This document shows positions 8,388 through 18,406 of a DNA stretch of 64,000 nucleotides, in pieces. Both the position numbers and the translations under genes were made by a program. Below the pieces are notes generated by a model. The model made no database searches. It was not told the DNA's origin and worked only from the letters and a program-made list of their open reading frames with translations. Source of the DNA: Streptomyces angustmyceticus (lineage in GTDB: Bacteria; Actinomycetota; Actinomycetes; Streptomycetales; Streptomycetaceae); the NCBI RefSeq assembly GCF_019933235.1, contig NZ_CP082945.1, forward strand, positions 4,308,501 through 4,372,500, read 5' to 3'. The first letter of the stretch is position 1. Each line of letters begins with the position of its first letter.

Positions 8388-9430
8388 GAGTTCTCCAGCC
8401 CCTTTGCGATGTGCAGAAATGCCTCTTCCAGGGATGCGGATCTGACGTCCAGCCCGCGCAGCGTTATCCCCTTGTCCTGCGCCCAGACCAGCACTCCGGT
8501 CGCGGCCCGCTGCAGCTCCTCCGTCCGCAGCCGGACCGAGCGCCCGTTCGTCTCATGGGAGAGGACGCCGAGTTCCGCCAGCGGCGGGAGATCGCCGAGA
8601 TGGAATCCCTCGGGCAGCTCGAAGGAGAGATGCGAGGGATGGGCGGCGACCACGTCCGCCACATGTCCCGCCGTCGCTATCCGTCCCTCGTGCAAAATCG
8701 CCAGCCGGTCCGCCAGCTCCTCGGCCTCTTCGAGATAGTGCGTGGTCAGCACGATCGTGGTCCCGGCGTCCCGCAGCTCGCGGATCAGTTCCCAGGTGAC
8801 ATGCCGCGCTTCGGTGTCCAGCCCCGTCGTCGGCTCGTCGAGGAACAGCACCTCGGGCCGCCCCAACAGCGCCAGCGCGAGATCCAGCCGCCGGCGCTCA
8901 CCGCCGGACAGCTGCTTGACCCGCACATCCCGGCGCCGGTCCAGCCCCACGGAACCGAGCGCCTCCTCGACCGGGCGCGCCCCGGTGGTGCACCCCGCCC
9001 ACATCCGCAGGGTTTCCTCGGGCGTCAGCTCGGCGGGGAAGCCGCCCTCCTGCAGCATCACGCCGATGTGCGGCCGCACCCTGCCGCGCTCACGGAACGG
9101 ATCATGACCGAGGACCCGGACCCGTCCGGCGGTGGGCGCGGCCAGGCCCTCCAGCAGTTCGAGGGTGGAGGTCTTGCCCGCGCCATTGGTGCCCAGCAGC
9201 GCGAACAGCTCGCCCCGGTCGACGCTGAAGTCGATACCGCTCACGGCCTCGTAACTCTCCCGGGCGCCGGACCGGCCCCGCCCTTTTTTGCTCTGCTCCC
9301 CCTTCGCGCGCCGCCCGGCCGGGCCGTAGCGCCTGCGCAGTCCGGTGACTTCGATCACACCGATGCCGGAACCGGCGCCCCCGGCGCCGCCGCGGCCGGC
9401 CTCCGCGATGGTTTTCTCCCCGATGTTCAT
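8384..9430 (-). CDS. ABC exporter ATP-binding protein
   Basis: 348 residues. It has Walker A LGTNGAGKTSTLE, a Q-loop in GVMLQEG, the LSGGERRRLDLALALL signature, Walker B VLFLDEPTTGLD and the switch histidine in LTTHYLEEAEELADR. The region before Walker A is longer than usual: a Gly-rich leader and a basic insert (KGEQSKKGRGRSG) interrupt the first strands. First gene of the leftward ABC-kinase-regulator operon, with GGAG just before the ATG. Inverted TGTCAT repeats lie 44-70 bases upstream of the start. Confidence 0.93.
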   Translation of the reverse strand: MNIGEKTIAEAGRGGAGGAGSGIGVIEVTGLRRRYGPAGRRAKGEQSKKGRGRSGARESYEAVSGIDFSVDRGELFALLGTNGAGKTSTLELLEGLAAPTAGRVRVLGHDPFRERGRVRPHIGVMLQEGGFPAELTPEETLRMWAGCTTGARPVEEALGSVGLDRRRDVRVKQLSGGERRRLDLALALLGRPEVLFLDEPTTGLDTEARHVTWELIRELRDAGTTIVLTTHYLEEAEELADRLAILHEGRIATAGHVADVVAAHPSHLSFELPEGFHLGDLPPLAELGVLSHETNGRSVRLRTEELQRAATGVLVWAQDKGITLRGLDVRSASLEEAFLHIAKGLENS

Positions 9431-9473
9431 GACTCCAGCGTTTCGCCGGATCAGGCTTCCGGGCAGTGCGAGC

Positions 9474-9500
9474 TGTCATCGCAGCCGATGACAAATGTCA
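9474..9500. promoter_or_regulatory. Tandem TGTCAT-type operator upstream of the ABC/two-component operon
   Basis: TGTCATCG at 9474-9481 and CGATGACA at 9486-9493 form a perfect 8-bp inverted repeat separated by CAGC. The right arm is shared with a second inverted repeat, TGACA-AA-TGTCA (9489-9500). Three half-sites are thus stacked 44-70 bases before the ABC ATPase ATG. NarL-type regulators bind such repeats, so autoregulation by the operon's own response regulator is the simplest reading. Confidence 0.55.
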
Positions 9501-9524
9501 GTTGCCCCCGCCGGAGCCCGGCAG

Positions 9525-9650
9525 GCGAGGCAAGCAAGAGAGGTAAGCCGGAGAGGCAAGAGAAGCGAGGGCGGGGAGAGGGAGGAGAGGGGAGAGGGGG
9601 AGAGAGGGAAGAGAACAGAGGGGACGGTGAGAAGGAAGGGGAGCCGGGGC
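9525..9650. repeat. Polypurine low-complexity tract
   Basis: About 125 bases in which the + strand is almost entirely A and G (units such as GGGAGAGGGAGGAG). It lies between the ABC-operon promoter region and the tRNA-Gly terminator and shows no coding periodicity. It could form triplex or unusual DNA structure, or be neutral drift. Confidence 0.6.
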
Positions 9651-9680
9651 GCGATCTGACCGCGCCGATCGCGGACAAAA

Positions 9681-9717
9681 GAAGAAGGCCCCGGTCGCAT
9701 TGACCGGGGCCTTCTTC
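9681..9717. terminator. Terminator of the leftward tRNA-Gly pair
   Basis: GAAGAAGGCCCCGGTC pairs perfectly with GACCGGGGCCTTCTTC across a five-base loop. On the minus strand it directly follows tRNA-Gly copy 2. It closely resembles the hairpin next to copy 1. Confidence 0.8.
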
Positions 9718-9723
9718 ATTCTG

Positions 9724-9796
9724 AGCGGACGACGAGGCTCGAACTCGCGACCTCAACCTTGGCAAGGTTGCGCTCTACCAACTGAGCTACGTCCGC
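9724..9796 (-). tRNA. tRNA-Gly(GCC), copy 2
   Basis: Identical over all 73 bases to 5453-5525, including anticodon GCC, the D-loop GG and the T-loop TTC. No CCA is encoded. It lies downstream of the atypical tRNA-Gly(UCC), and both may be in one transcript ending at the 9681-9717 hairpin. Confidence 0.97.
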
Positions 9797-9869
9797 AGGC
9801 ATCCACTCGGCTTTCACCGAGCGGCGCGACAGCTACTGTACCTGATCGTTTGACCGGTCGAGCTGTCAG

Positions 9870-9941
9870 AGCGGGTGACAGGGATTGCACACTGCGCCTC
9901 CCTCTTGGAAAGAGGGCGCTCTACTACTGAGCTACACCCGC
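9870..9941 (-). tRNA. Atypical tRNA-Gly(UCC) lacking canonical D- and T-loop elbow bases
   Basis: Read leftward this is a 72-base cloverleaf. It has a perfect acceptor stem (GCGGGTG/CACCCGC), a perfect D stem (GCTC/GAGC), a perfect anticodon stem (CCCTC/GAGGG), anticodon TCC in TTTCCAA and discriminator T as expected for glycine. The elbow is aberrant. The D-loop is AGTAGTA with no GG pair, the T-loop is TGCAATC instead of TTCRANT, and the five-base T stem (CAGTG with CCTGT) is mostly mismatched; only a shifted 3-4 bp stem is possible. No CCA is encoded. It may be a specialised non-ribosomal tRNA or a decaying gene. Confidence 0.75.
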
Positions 9942-10060
9942 GTGACTCCGTGAGGTCCGGCCTTTCGGCCTCGCCCCTCGGCGTGCTCCAGACTCTAGCT
10001 GATCAGTAGGGGTGCTGTGCAAGTCGGCTGCGCCCGGGCCGCGGGACGCGCTGAAGTCGG

Positions 10061-10381
10061 TTAGTGGTTGGCGGCGTTGAAGGCCTCGTAGACCTTCTTG
10101 GGGATCCGGCCGCGCGGGGGGACGTCCATCTGGTGGGAGCGGGCCCAGGCGCGGACGGCCGCGGGGTCGGGGTTCACCGCGGTCCGGTGGTAGGCCTTGC
10201 CGGACTTGGCCCGCTTGCGGCCGGCCTCGACGAACGGTGCGAGGGCGCCGCGCAGTTTCTTCGCATTGGCGGGATTGAGGTCGATCTCGTACGACTTCCC
10301 GTCCAATCCGAAGGCGACCGTCTCTGCGGCTTCTCCTCCGTCGATGTCATCGGAGAGCGTTACTACTACGCGCTGCGCCAC
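10061..10381 (-). CDS. lsrL: Lsr2-family nucleoid-associated protein (LsrL-like)
   Basis: 106 residues from GTG 10381, with AAAGGA about nine bases upstream. This start gives the family beginning AQRVVVTLSDDIDGG; an ATG at 10420 would add 13 unrelated residues. Residues 1-60 form the oligomerising domain (AAETVAFGLDGKSYEIDLN). The C-terminal DNA-binding part has a WARSHQMDVPPRGRIP segment, where Lsr2 proteins use an RGR hook to bind AT-rich minor grooves. The position next to purS matches the second Lsr2 paralogue (LsrL) that I recall in S. coelicolor, distinct from Lsr2 itself. It probably silences or bridges AT-rich DNA. Confidence 0.92.
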   Translation of the reverse strand: MAQRVVVTLSDDIDGGEAAETVAFGLDGKSYEIDLNPANAKKLRGALAPFVEAGRKRAKSGKAYHRTAVNPDPAAVRAWARSHQMDVPPRGRIPKKVYEAFNAANH

Positions 10382-10465
10382 GGATATCGGTCCTTTCGGG
10401 GAGCGACCCCTTGTTGACATGGGGTGATGCTCCGGATCCGGCTGATTGGGATCAATGCTTTTTCA

Positions 10466-10495
10466 TTTGTACAGCGATGGGCATTGCATTGTGAA
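10466..10495 (-). promoter_or_regulatory. Probable lsrL promoter in an AT-rich island
   Basis: On the minus strand TTCACA (10495-10490) is followed 18 bases later by TACAAA (10471-10466), about 85 bases upstream of the lsrL GTG. The surrounding 10431-10560 is roughly half A+T, far above the rest of the window, and would suit binding by Lsr2-type proteins, including autoregulation. Confidence 0.4.
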
Positions 10496-10681
10496 GCCCA
10501 GTTAATTTCGTCAGCGTGTCTTCCCGCAATCCGGACCCCGGATCTTTTCGAGAATTTTTCCTGGGCCGCACTCCCTCCGATACCGGGCCGTGATCGGGCC
10601 CGCTGCATATCTATGCGCGTAGATTTTCGAACACGGTACTGTGAGGACACCGCCTTACGCACCACACCACCGGGAGTGCCA

Positions 10682-10923
10682 GTGGCACGCGTCGTAGTCG
10701 ACGTCATGCTCAAGCCGGAGATCCTCGACCCGCAGGGGCAGGCGGTGCAGCGCGCACTGCCACGCCTGGGATTCGAGGGGATCGCCGACGTCCGTCAGGG
10801 CAAGCGTTTCGAACTCGAGGTGGAGGGTCCGGTCGACGAAGCCGCCCTCGCTCGCATCCACGAGATGGCCGAGACCTTCCTCGCCAACACCGTCATCGAA
10901 GACTTCACCGTGCGGGTCGACTC

Positions 10924-10927
<4 letters not shown>
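10682..10927 (+). CDS. purS: Phosphoribosylformylglycinamidine synthase, PurS subunit
   Basis: 81 residues from GTG 10682, with GGGAG six bases upstream. The sequence has the compact PurS fold signature: ARVVVDVMLKPEILDPQGQ, then RALPRLGF and VRQGKRFELEVEG. PurS bridges PurQ and PurL so that ammonia reaches the synthase in step 4 of purine synthesis. The stop codon overlaps the purQ start by four bases (ATGA), giving translational coupling. It is separated from lsrL by an AT-rich divergent promoter region. Confidence 0.96.
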
Positions 10928-11604
<677 letters not shown>

Positions 11605-11695
11605 GCGACGCACGTGTGGCCGCCGGGCCGCAGCCGACGACGAATGCCGCACCTCTGCGCCGCACGGGCGGAGAAGCGAGTGAAAGGTGCGGGGC

Positions 11696-13945
<2,250 letters not shown>

Positions 13946-13986
13946 TCCGGAGCCCGGGCGCGGCGCCGCGCCCCTGACGGTCCGAC

Positions 13987-14024
13987 GGTCCGTCCCCACT
14001 ACGGGGGCGGGCCGTCGCCGTTTT
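13987..14024 (+). terminator. Terminator after purL
   Basis: GGTCCGTCCCC (13987-13997) pairs with GGGGGCGGGCC (14003-14013), allowing G-U pairs, and is followed by GTCGCCGTTTT. It separates the purSQL operon from the next, independently regulated gene. Confidence 0.7.
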
Positions 14025-14062
14025 CCGGCACCGGCAGCCATGGCCGGGAATCGCCTCACCCA

Positions 14063-14092
14063 TTGCCAGAGATTACGTAATTACGTAATCTC
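14063..14092 (+). promoter_or_regulatory. Leaderless promoter of the ArsR-type regulator
   Basis: TTGCCA (14063-14068) and TAATCT (14087-14092) are spaced by 18 bases. The TAATCT ends five bases before the ATG at 14098, and no Shine-Dalgarno sequence precedes that ATG, so transcription should begin at or next to the start codon. Confidence 0.6.
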
Positions 14093-14093
14093 T
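14068..14093. promoter_or_regulatory. 26-bp perfect palindrome (operator) overlapping the promoter
   Basis: The half AGAGATTACGTAA (14068-14080) is followed directly by its exact reverse complement (14081-14093), so all 26 bases are self-complementary. It holds two TTACGTAA cores and covers the promoter spacer and -10 element. Bound protein would block transcription. The adjacent winged-helix regulator is the obvious candidate. Confidence 0.75.
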
Positions 14094-14097
14094 CACC

Positions 14098-14610
14098 ATG
14101 GATCTTGAGCAGCGGGTGGCCGACCTGGAACGCCGGCTGGCCGCGCTGGAACAGTCCGCCGCCCGCCCCGTCACCCCGCCCGAGCGGGGCGGGGACGAGG
14201 AGCTGTGGGCGCTGCGGGGCCTCAAGGAGCAGTGGGCCGAACTCGGCGCCGACAACGGCGGAGTGCTCTTCACCGGCGCCGTGCGCACCCCGGCCGGACT
14301 GCGCTACGAGTGGCAGTACGGCCTGGCCACCGACACCCTGCTGGACGACGACTGGGCGGCCGCCGCCGAGTCGTTCGCCGCGCTGGGCCAGCCCGTACGG
14401 CTGCGGCTGCTGCGCGAGATCCTCGGCGGCCGCTGCACCGCCGCCGAACTCACCGAGCTCGACGGCACGGGCACGACCGGCCAGATCTACCACCACCTGC
14501 GGCAGCTGACCGCGGCCGGCTGGCTCCAGACGGCCGGCCGCGGCCGCTACGAGGTGCCGGCCGGCCGCGTCGTACCGCTGCTGGTGATGCTCACCGCCGC
14601 CGGGTGCTGA
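14098..14610 (+). CDS. ArsR-type winged-helix transcriptional regulator
   Basis: 170 residues. A short N-terminal coiled coil (LEQRVADLERRLAALEQ) probably aids dimerisation. A linker follows, then a winged helix at about 85-165: FAALGQPVRLRLLREIL is the classic ArsR entry helix, TAAELTEL starts the helix-turn-helix, and YHHLRQLTAAGWL is the recognition region. The usual metal-binding cysteines of ArsR are absent; the only cysteines are in GGRCTAAEL and the C-terminal residue, so a non-metal signal is likely. It is 35 bases upstream of the M23 gene, likely co-transcribed, and probably self-represses through the palindrome over its promoter. Confidence 0.88.
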   Translation: MDLEQRVADLERRLAALEQSAARPVTPPERGGDEELWALRGLKEQWAELGADNGGVLFTGAVRTPAGLRYEWQYGLATDTLLDDDWAAAAESFAALGQPVRLRLLREILGGRCTAAELTELDGTGTTGQIYHHLRQLTAAGWLQTAGRGRYEVPAGRVVPLLVMLTAAGC

Positions 14611-14644
14611 AGCCCGGCCACACCGACCTCACGGGGGAGACGGA

Positions 14645-15490
14645 ATGACGCCCGCAACCGAGCGCAAGCTCGCCAGGAACGCCGCACGCGCCTGCCTGCT
14701 GATCTTTCTCGCGATCGTCGTCGCGCGCTTCTTCGTCGACATTCCCTACGGGTGGGGCTGGATCCCCCTGGGCCTGTGGATACTGATCACGCTCGGCGCG
14801 AACCGCCGGGCGGCCCGCGCCGAGGGGGACGGTCCGACGGGCCCGGCCGTGGCACCGGTGGCCGTCGCCGCCCCGGTCACCGGCCGCTGGAAGGCCCTCA
14901 ACAGCCCCGCCGACAAGGTCCCCAGCCATGGCACCCGGGCCTACGGGCAGACGTACGCGATCGACATCGTGGCGGAACCGGAGCCGGGTTCCAGGCCCGC
15001 CTTCGGCTGGTGGCCCCTGGTCCGGCGCAACGAGGACTTCCCCGCCTTCGGCGCGCCCCTGTTCGCCGTCGCCGACGCCACCGTCGTCCACGCCGAGGAC
15101 GGCAGCCGCGACCACCTCAGCCGCACGTCCTGGCCCGCGGTCGTCTATCTGCTCGCCCTGGAGGGCCCGGCCCGCGCGCTCGGCGGCACCCGCCCGATGC
15201 TCGGCAACCACGTGATCCTCGACCTGGGCAACGGCGTCCACGCGCTCTACGCCCATGTGCGCCGCGGTTCGCTCACCGTCCGTACGGGCGACCGGGTGCG
15301 GGCCGGGGACACCCTCGGCCAGTGCGGCGACTCCGGCAACAGCAGCGAGCCGCACGTCCACTTCCAGCTCATGGACGCCGCCGACCCGGTCACCGCCCAG
15401 GGCATCCCGTTCACCTGGCAGGGCATCGGTGTCCCGCGCAACGGCGAGGCGTTCGAGGCCGGGACGACACGGACGACACCGGCGGGCTGA
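14645..15490 (+). CDS. Membrane-anchored M23 (LytM-type) metallopeptidase-like protein
   Basis: 281 residues. Two hydrophobic stretches near the N-terminus (about 17-32 and 38-50) form a membrane hairpin. The M23 domain spans about 80-270: a first zinc region in HGTRAYGQTYAIDIV, the central GNHVILDLGNGVHALYAHV and the catalytic HxH in SEPHVHFQLMD. The H...D and HxH ligands look complete, so it could cut peptidoglycan cross-links, although no cleavable signal peptide is seen. It is the second gene of an operon controlled by the ArsR-type regulator, suggesting that wall hydrolysis or wall sensing is switched by that repressor. Confidence 0.85.
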   Translation: MTPATERKLARNAARACLLIFLAIVVARFFVDIPYGWGWIPLGLWILITLGANRRAARAEGDGPTGPAVAPVAVAAPVTGRWKALNSPADKVPSHGTRAYGQTYAIDIVAEPEPGSRPAFGWWPLVRRNEDFPAFGAPLFAVADATVVHAEDGSRDHLSRTSWPAVVYLLALEGPARALGGTRPMLGNHVILDLGNGVHALYAHVRRGSLTVRTGDRVRAGDTLGQCGDSGNSSEPHVHFQLMDAADPVTAQGIPFTWQGIGVPRNGEAFEAGTTRTTPAG

Positions 15491-15690
15491 CCGGCCGGCA
15501 GGTCCCTCGGCCGCTCCCGTGTGCCTGCTGTCCGCCCAACCGTCCTACGGGGGAGCGGAGTTGACCGCCGGTCCCGGTGCCCGCGAGGAGGCGCCGGGGC
15601 CGGCCGCTGCCGGCCGCTGCCGGCCCCGGCCGGTCCCCCGTCCCCCGAATCCGGCGGCGCCTGTCGGTGCCGCCTCGTAGGCTGGCGTAC

Positions 15691-16488
15691 ATGCCTCCCG
15701 CCGCCCGGAAGCCGCGCCCGCGCCGGTACGACCCGAAGAAGACCCGCAGCGCCGTCACGGCCCAGCTCGCTCACGTCCAGCAGGCCGTACGCGCCCTCGC
15801 ACCCGGCCAGTTGGCGCTGCCGACCCGGCTCGGCGACTGGACGGTGCGCGAGCTGGTGGCGCATCTGTCCATGGCCGTGGGGAGCGTGGCGCGCAGTCTG
15901 GAGGGGCCGGTTCCGGAGCGGGCGGAGGCCACCCTGCTGGAGTGGTCGTCGGCGACCGCGCCGCGCGCCGTCGACATCGACGAGCGCACCCGCGCCCTGG
16001 CCGCCGCGCACGACCCCGTGGCGCTGCTGGAGCGCACCGCGGCGGAGTTCGCCGAGACGGTCGCGACGGTGCCGGACGACCGGCTGCTGCCGGTCCGCCC
16101 CGGCGCGATGCCGCTGGCCGAGGTCCTCGTCACCCGCTGCGTCGAACTCGTCGTGCACTCCGACGACCTCGCGGCCGCGACCGGCACGGTGATCCCCTTC
16201 GACCGCCAGGCACTGGCTGCCACCACCCGCCTGCTGGCCGACACCCTGGCGGACCGGGCGCCCGGCGGATCGGTGGAGCTGCGCATTCCGCCGTTCGCCG
16301 TGGTGCAGTGCGTGGCGGGCCCCCGGCACACCCGCGGCACCCCGCCGAACGTCGTCGAGACCGACCCGCTGACCTGGATCCGGCTGGCCGCCGGCCGGAC
16401 GTCCTGGGCCGAGGAGCTGGGAGCCGCCACCATCAGCGCCAGCGGCGAACGCTCCGGCCTCGGCGGCCTCCTGCCGCTGCTGAGCTGA
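15691..16488 (+). CDS. Mycothiol-dependent maleylpyruvate isomerase-like (DinB/MDMPI fold) protein
   Basis: 265 residues from ATG 15691. TAGGCT seven bases upstream and no Shine-Dalgarno suggest a leaderless mRNA. The N-terminal four-helix part resembles MDMPI/DinB proteins (TRLGDWTVRELVAHLSMAVG, and later VTRCVELVVHSDDLAAATG with two histidine positions for metal). The C-terminal part (about 175-265) resembles the SCP2-like domain often attached in actinobacteria. These proteins are usually mycothiol-linked transferases or isomerases of unknown substrate. No catabolic neighbours support maleylpyruvate as substrate. Confidence 0.75.
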   Translation: MPPAARKPRPRRYDPKKTRSAVTAQLAHVQQAVRALAPGQLALPTRLGDWTVRELVAHLSMAVGSVARSLEGPVPERAEATLLEWSSATAPRAVDIDERTRALAAAHDPVALLERTAAEFAETVATVPDDRLLPVRPGAMPLAEVLVTRCVELVVHSDDLAAATGTVIPFDRQALAATTRLLADTLADRAPGGSVELRIPPFAVVQCVAGPRHTRGTPPNVVETDPLTWIRLAAGRTSWAEELGAATISASGERSGLGGLLPLLS

Positions 16489-16775
16489 CGGCCACGGGCC
16501 GGGCGCCCCGCACCGCCGGCGGCGAACGGCCGGGCGCCCGGCCCGCGCCGGCCGCGGCCGAGGGGGCGTCGCGCATCTCACACGAAGCGGAACCCGCCCC
16601 CGCACCGCAAGATCCACACCGGCCGCGTCGCGCGCCCCGCACCCCGCGGCGCACCAGGTGGGCCAAGGGATCCGGGGCGTGCGGCGCAGCCGGCACGCGC
16701 CCCTTGGACGCCGTGGCCACGTCAAATCCCACCCGTGTGATTCATGCACTCATCCAGGTCCGGGGCCATCCCCGG

Positions 16776-16805
16776 TTCGGATGAATGCGCGACCTGCCCT
16801 AGACT
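16776..16805 (+). promoter_or_regulatory. Probable leaderless purF promoter
   Basis: TAGACT (16800-16805) ends seven bases before the purF GTG at 16813. A weak -35 (TTCGGA, 16776-16781) is 18 bases upstream, and no ribosome-binding site is visible. The rest of the 16489-16775 gap shows no further gene or obvious site. Confidence 0.4.
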
Positions 16806-16812
16806 CGGTGCC

Positions 16813-18372
16813 GTGCCACGTGGTGACGGACGACTCAACCACGACCTGCTCCCCGGCGAGAAGGGCCCCCAGGACGCTTGCGGCGTCTTCGGTGTCTGGG
16901 CTCCGGGTGAAGAGGTCGCCAAACTCACCTATTTCGGGCTGTATGCGCTGCAGCACCGTGGACAGGAGTCCGCGGGCATCGCGGTGAGCAACGGCTCCCA
17001 GATCCTCGTCTTCAAGGACATGGGCCTGGTGTCCCAGGTCTTCGACGAGACTTCCCTCGGCTCTCTCCAGGGCCATATCGCCGTGGGCCATGCCCGCTAC
17101 TCCACCACCGGTGCCTCGGTGTGGGAGAACGCCCAGCCGACGTTCCGTGCGACCGCGCACGGCTCGATCGCGCTCGGCCACAACGGCAACCTGGTGAACA
17201 CCGCCGAGCTGGCGGATCTGGTCTCCGCGCTGCCCCGTGAGGGCGGCCGGGCGACCCAGGTCGCGGCCACCAACGACACCGACCTGGTCACGGCGCTGCT
17301 GGCCGGCCAGGTCGACGAGGACGGCAAGCCGCTGACCGTCGAGGAGGCCGCCCCGCGCGTCCTGCCGAAGGTCCAGGGCGCCTTCTCGCTCTGCTTCATG
17401 GACGAGCACACGCTCTACGCCGCCCGCGACCCGCAGGGCATCCGCCCGCTGGTCCTCGGCCGCCTGGAGCGCGGCTGGGTGGTGGCCTCCGAGACCGCCG
17501 CCCTCGACATCTGCGGCGCCAGCTTCATCCGGGAGATCGAGCCCGGCGAGATGGTCGCCATCGACGAGAACGGCCTGCGCAGCAGCCGCTTCGCCGAGGC
17601 CCGCCCCAAGGGCTGTGTCTTCGAGTACGTCTACCTCGCCCGCCCGGACACCGACATCGCCGGCCGCAATGTGTACCTCTCCCGCGTGGAGATGGGCCGC
17701 AAGCTGGCCGCCGAGGCCCCGGCCGACGCCGACCTGGTGATAGCGACGCCGGAGTCCGGCACGCCCGCCGCCGTCGGATACGCCGAGGCCAGCGGCATCC
17801 CCTACGGCTCCGGCCTGGTCAAGAACTCCTACGTCGGCCGGACCTTCATCCAGCCCTCGCAGACCATCCGCCAGCTCGGTATCCGTCTCAAGCTCAACCC
17901 GCTCAAGGAAGTCATCCGCGGCAAGCGCCTGGTGGTCGTCGACGACTCGATCGTCCGCGGCAACACCCAGCGCGCCCTGGTGCGGATGCTGCGCGAGGCC
18001 GGTGCGGCCGAGGTCCACATCCGGATCTCGTCCCCGCCGATCAAATGGCCGTGCTTCTTCGGCATCGACTTCGCCACCCGCGCGGAGCTGATCGCCAACG
18101 GGCTGAGCGTGGAGGAGATCGGCAAGTCGCTGGGCGCCGATTCGCTCGCGTACATCTCCATCGACGGCATGATCGAGGCGACCACCATCGCGAAGCCGAA
18201 CCTCTGCCGCGCCTGCTTCGACGGCGAGTACCCGATGGACCTGCCCGACCCGGACCTGCTGGGCAAGCACCTCCTGGAGTCGGAGACCGCGAGCCGGACG
18301 AAGTCCGATGTGGACGGCGTCCAGACGCTCACCGCCGGGGTCGGCGGCGCCGACGCGCTGCGTCGCCCGTAG
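16813..18372 (+). CDS. purF: Amidophosphoribosyltransferase
   Basis: 519 residues from GTG 16813; an in-frame ATG at 16744 would add a non-family leader. The start yields a short propeptide ending just before the catalytic cysteine in DACGVFGVWAPGEE, as in Bacillus-type PurF. The glutaminase domain contains YFGLYALQHRGQESAG and GHARYSTTG. The PRTase domain has VVVDDSIVRGNTQ as the PRPP loop. Cysteines in KGCVFEY, WPCFFGID and NLCRACFDGEYP match the 4Fe-4S ligands of the Bacillus enzyme. It catalyses the first committed step, PRPP to phosphoribosylamine. purM follows after 34 bases. Confidence 0.97.
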   Translation: MPRGDGRLNHDLLPGEKGPQDACGVFGVWAPGEEVAKLTYFGLYALQHRGQESAGIAVSNGSQILVFKDMGLVSQVFDETSLGSLQGHIAVGHARYSTTGASVWENAQPTFRATAHGSIALGHNGNLVNTAELADLVSALPREGGRATQVAATNDTDLVTALLAGQVDEDGKPLTVEEAAPRVLPKVQGAFSLCFMDEHTLYAARDPQGIRPLVLGRLERGWVVASETAALDICGASFIREIEPGEMVAIDENGLRSSRFAEARPKGCVFEYVYLARPDTDIAGRNVYLSRVEMGRKLAAEAPADADLVIATPESGTPAAVGYAEASGIPYGSGLVKNSYVGRTFIQPSQTIRQLGIRLKLNPLKEVIRGKRLVVVDDSIVRGNTQRALVRMLREAGAAEVHIRISSPPIKWPCFFGIDFATRAELIANGLSVEEIGKSLGADSLAYISIDGMIEATTIAKPNLCRACFDGEYPMDLPDPDLLGKHLLESETASRTKSDVDGVQTLTAGVGGADALRRP

Positions 18373-18406
18373 AGCTCGTTCACACACGACAGGAAAGTGC
18401 TCAGCC

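Noticed and set aside
10616..10645. Possible PurR-type box (TTTTCGAAC) before purS
   Set aside because: Single half-site only, and a PurR of the Bacillus type is not expected in Streptomyces.
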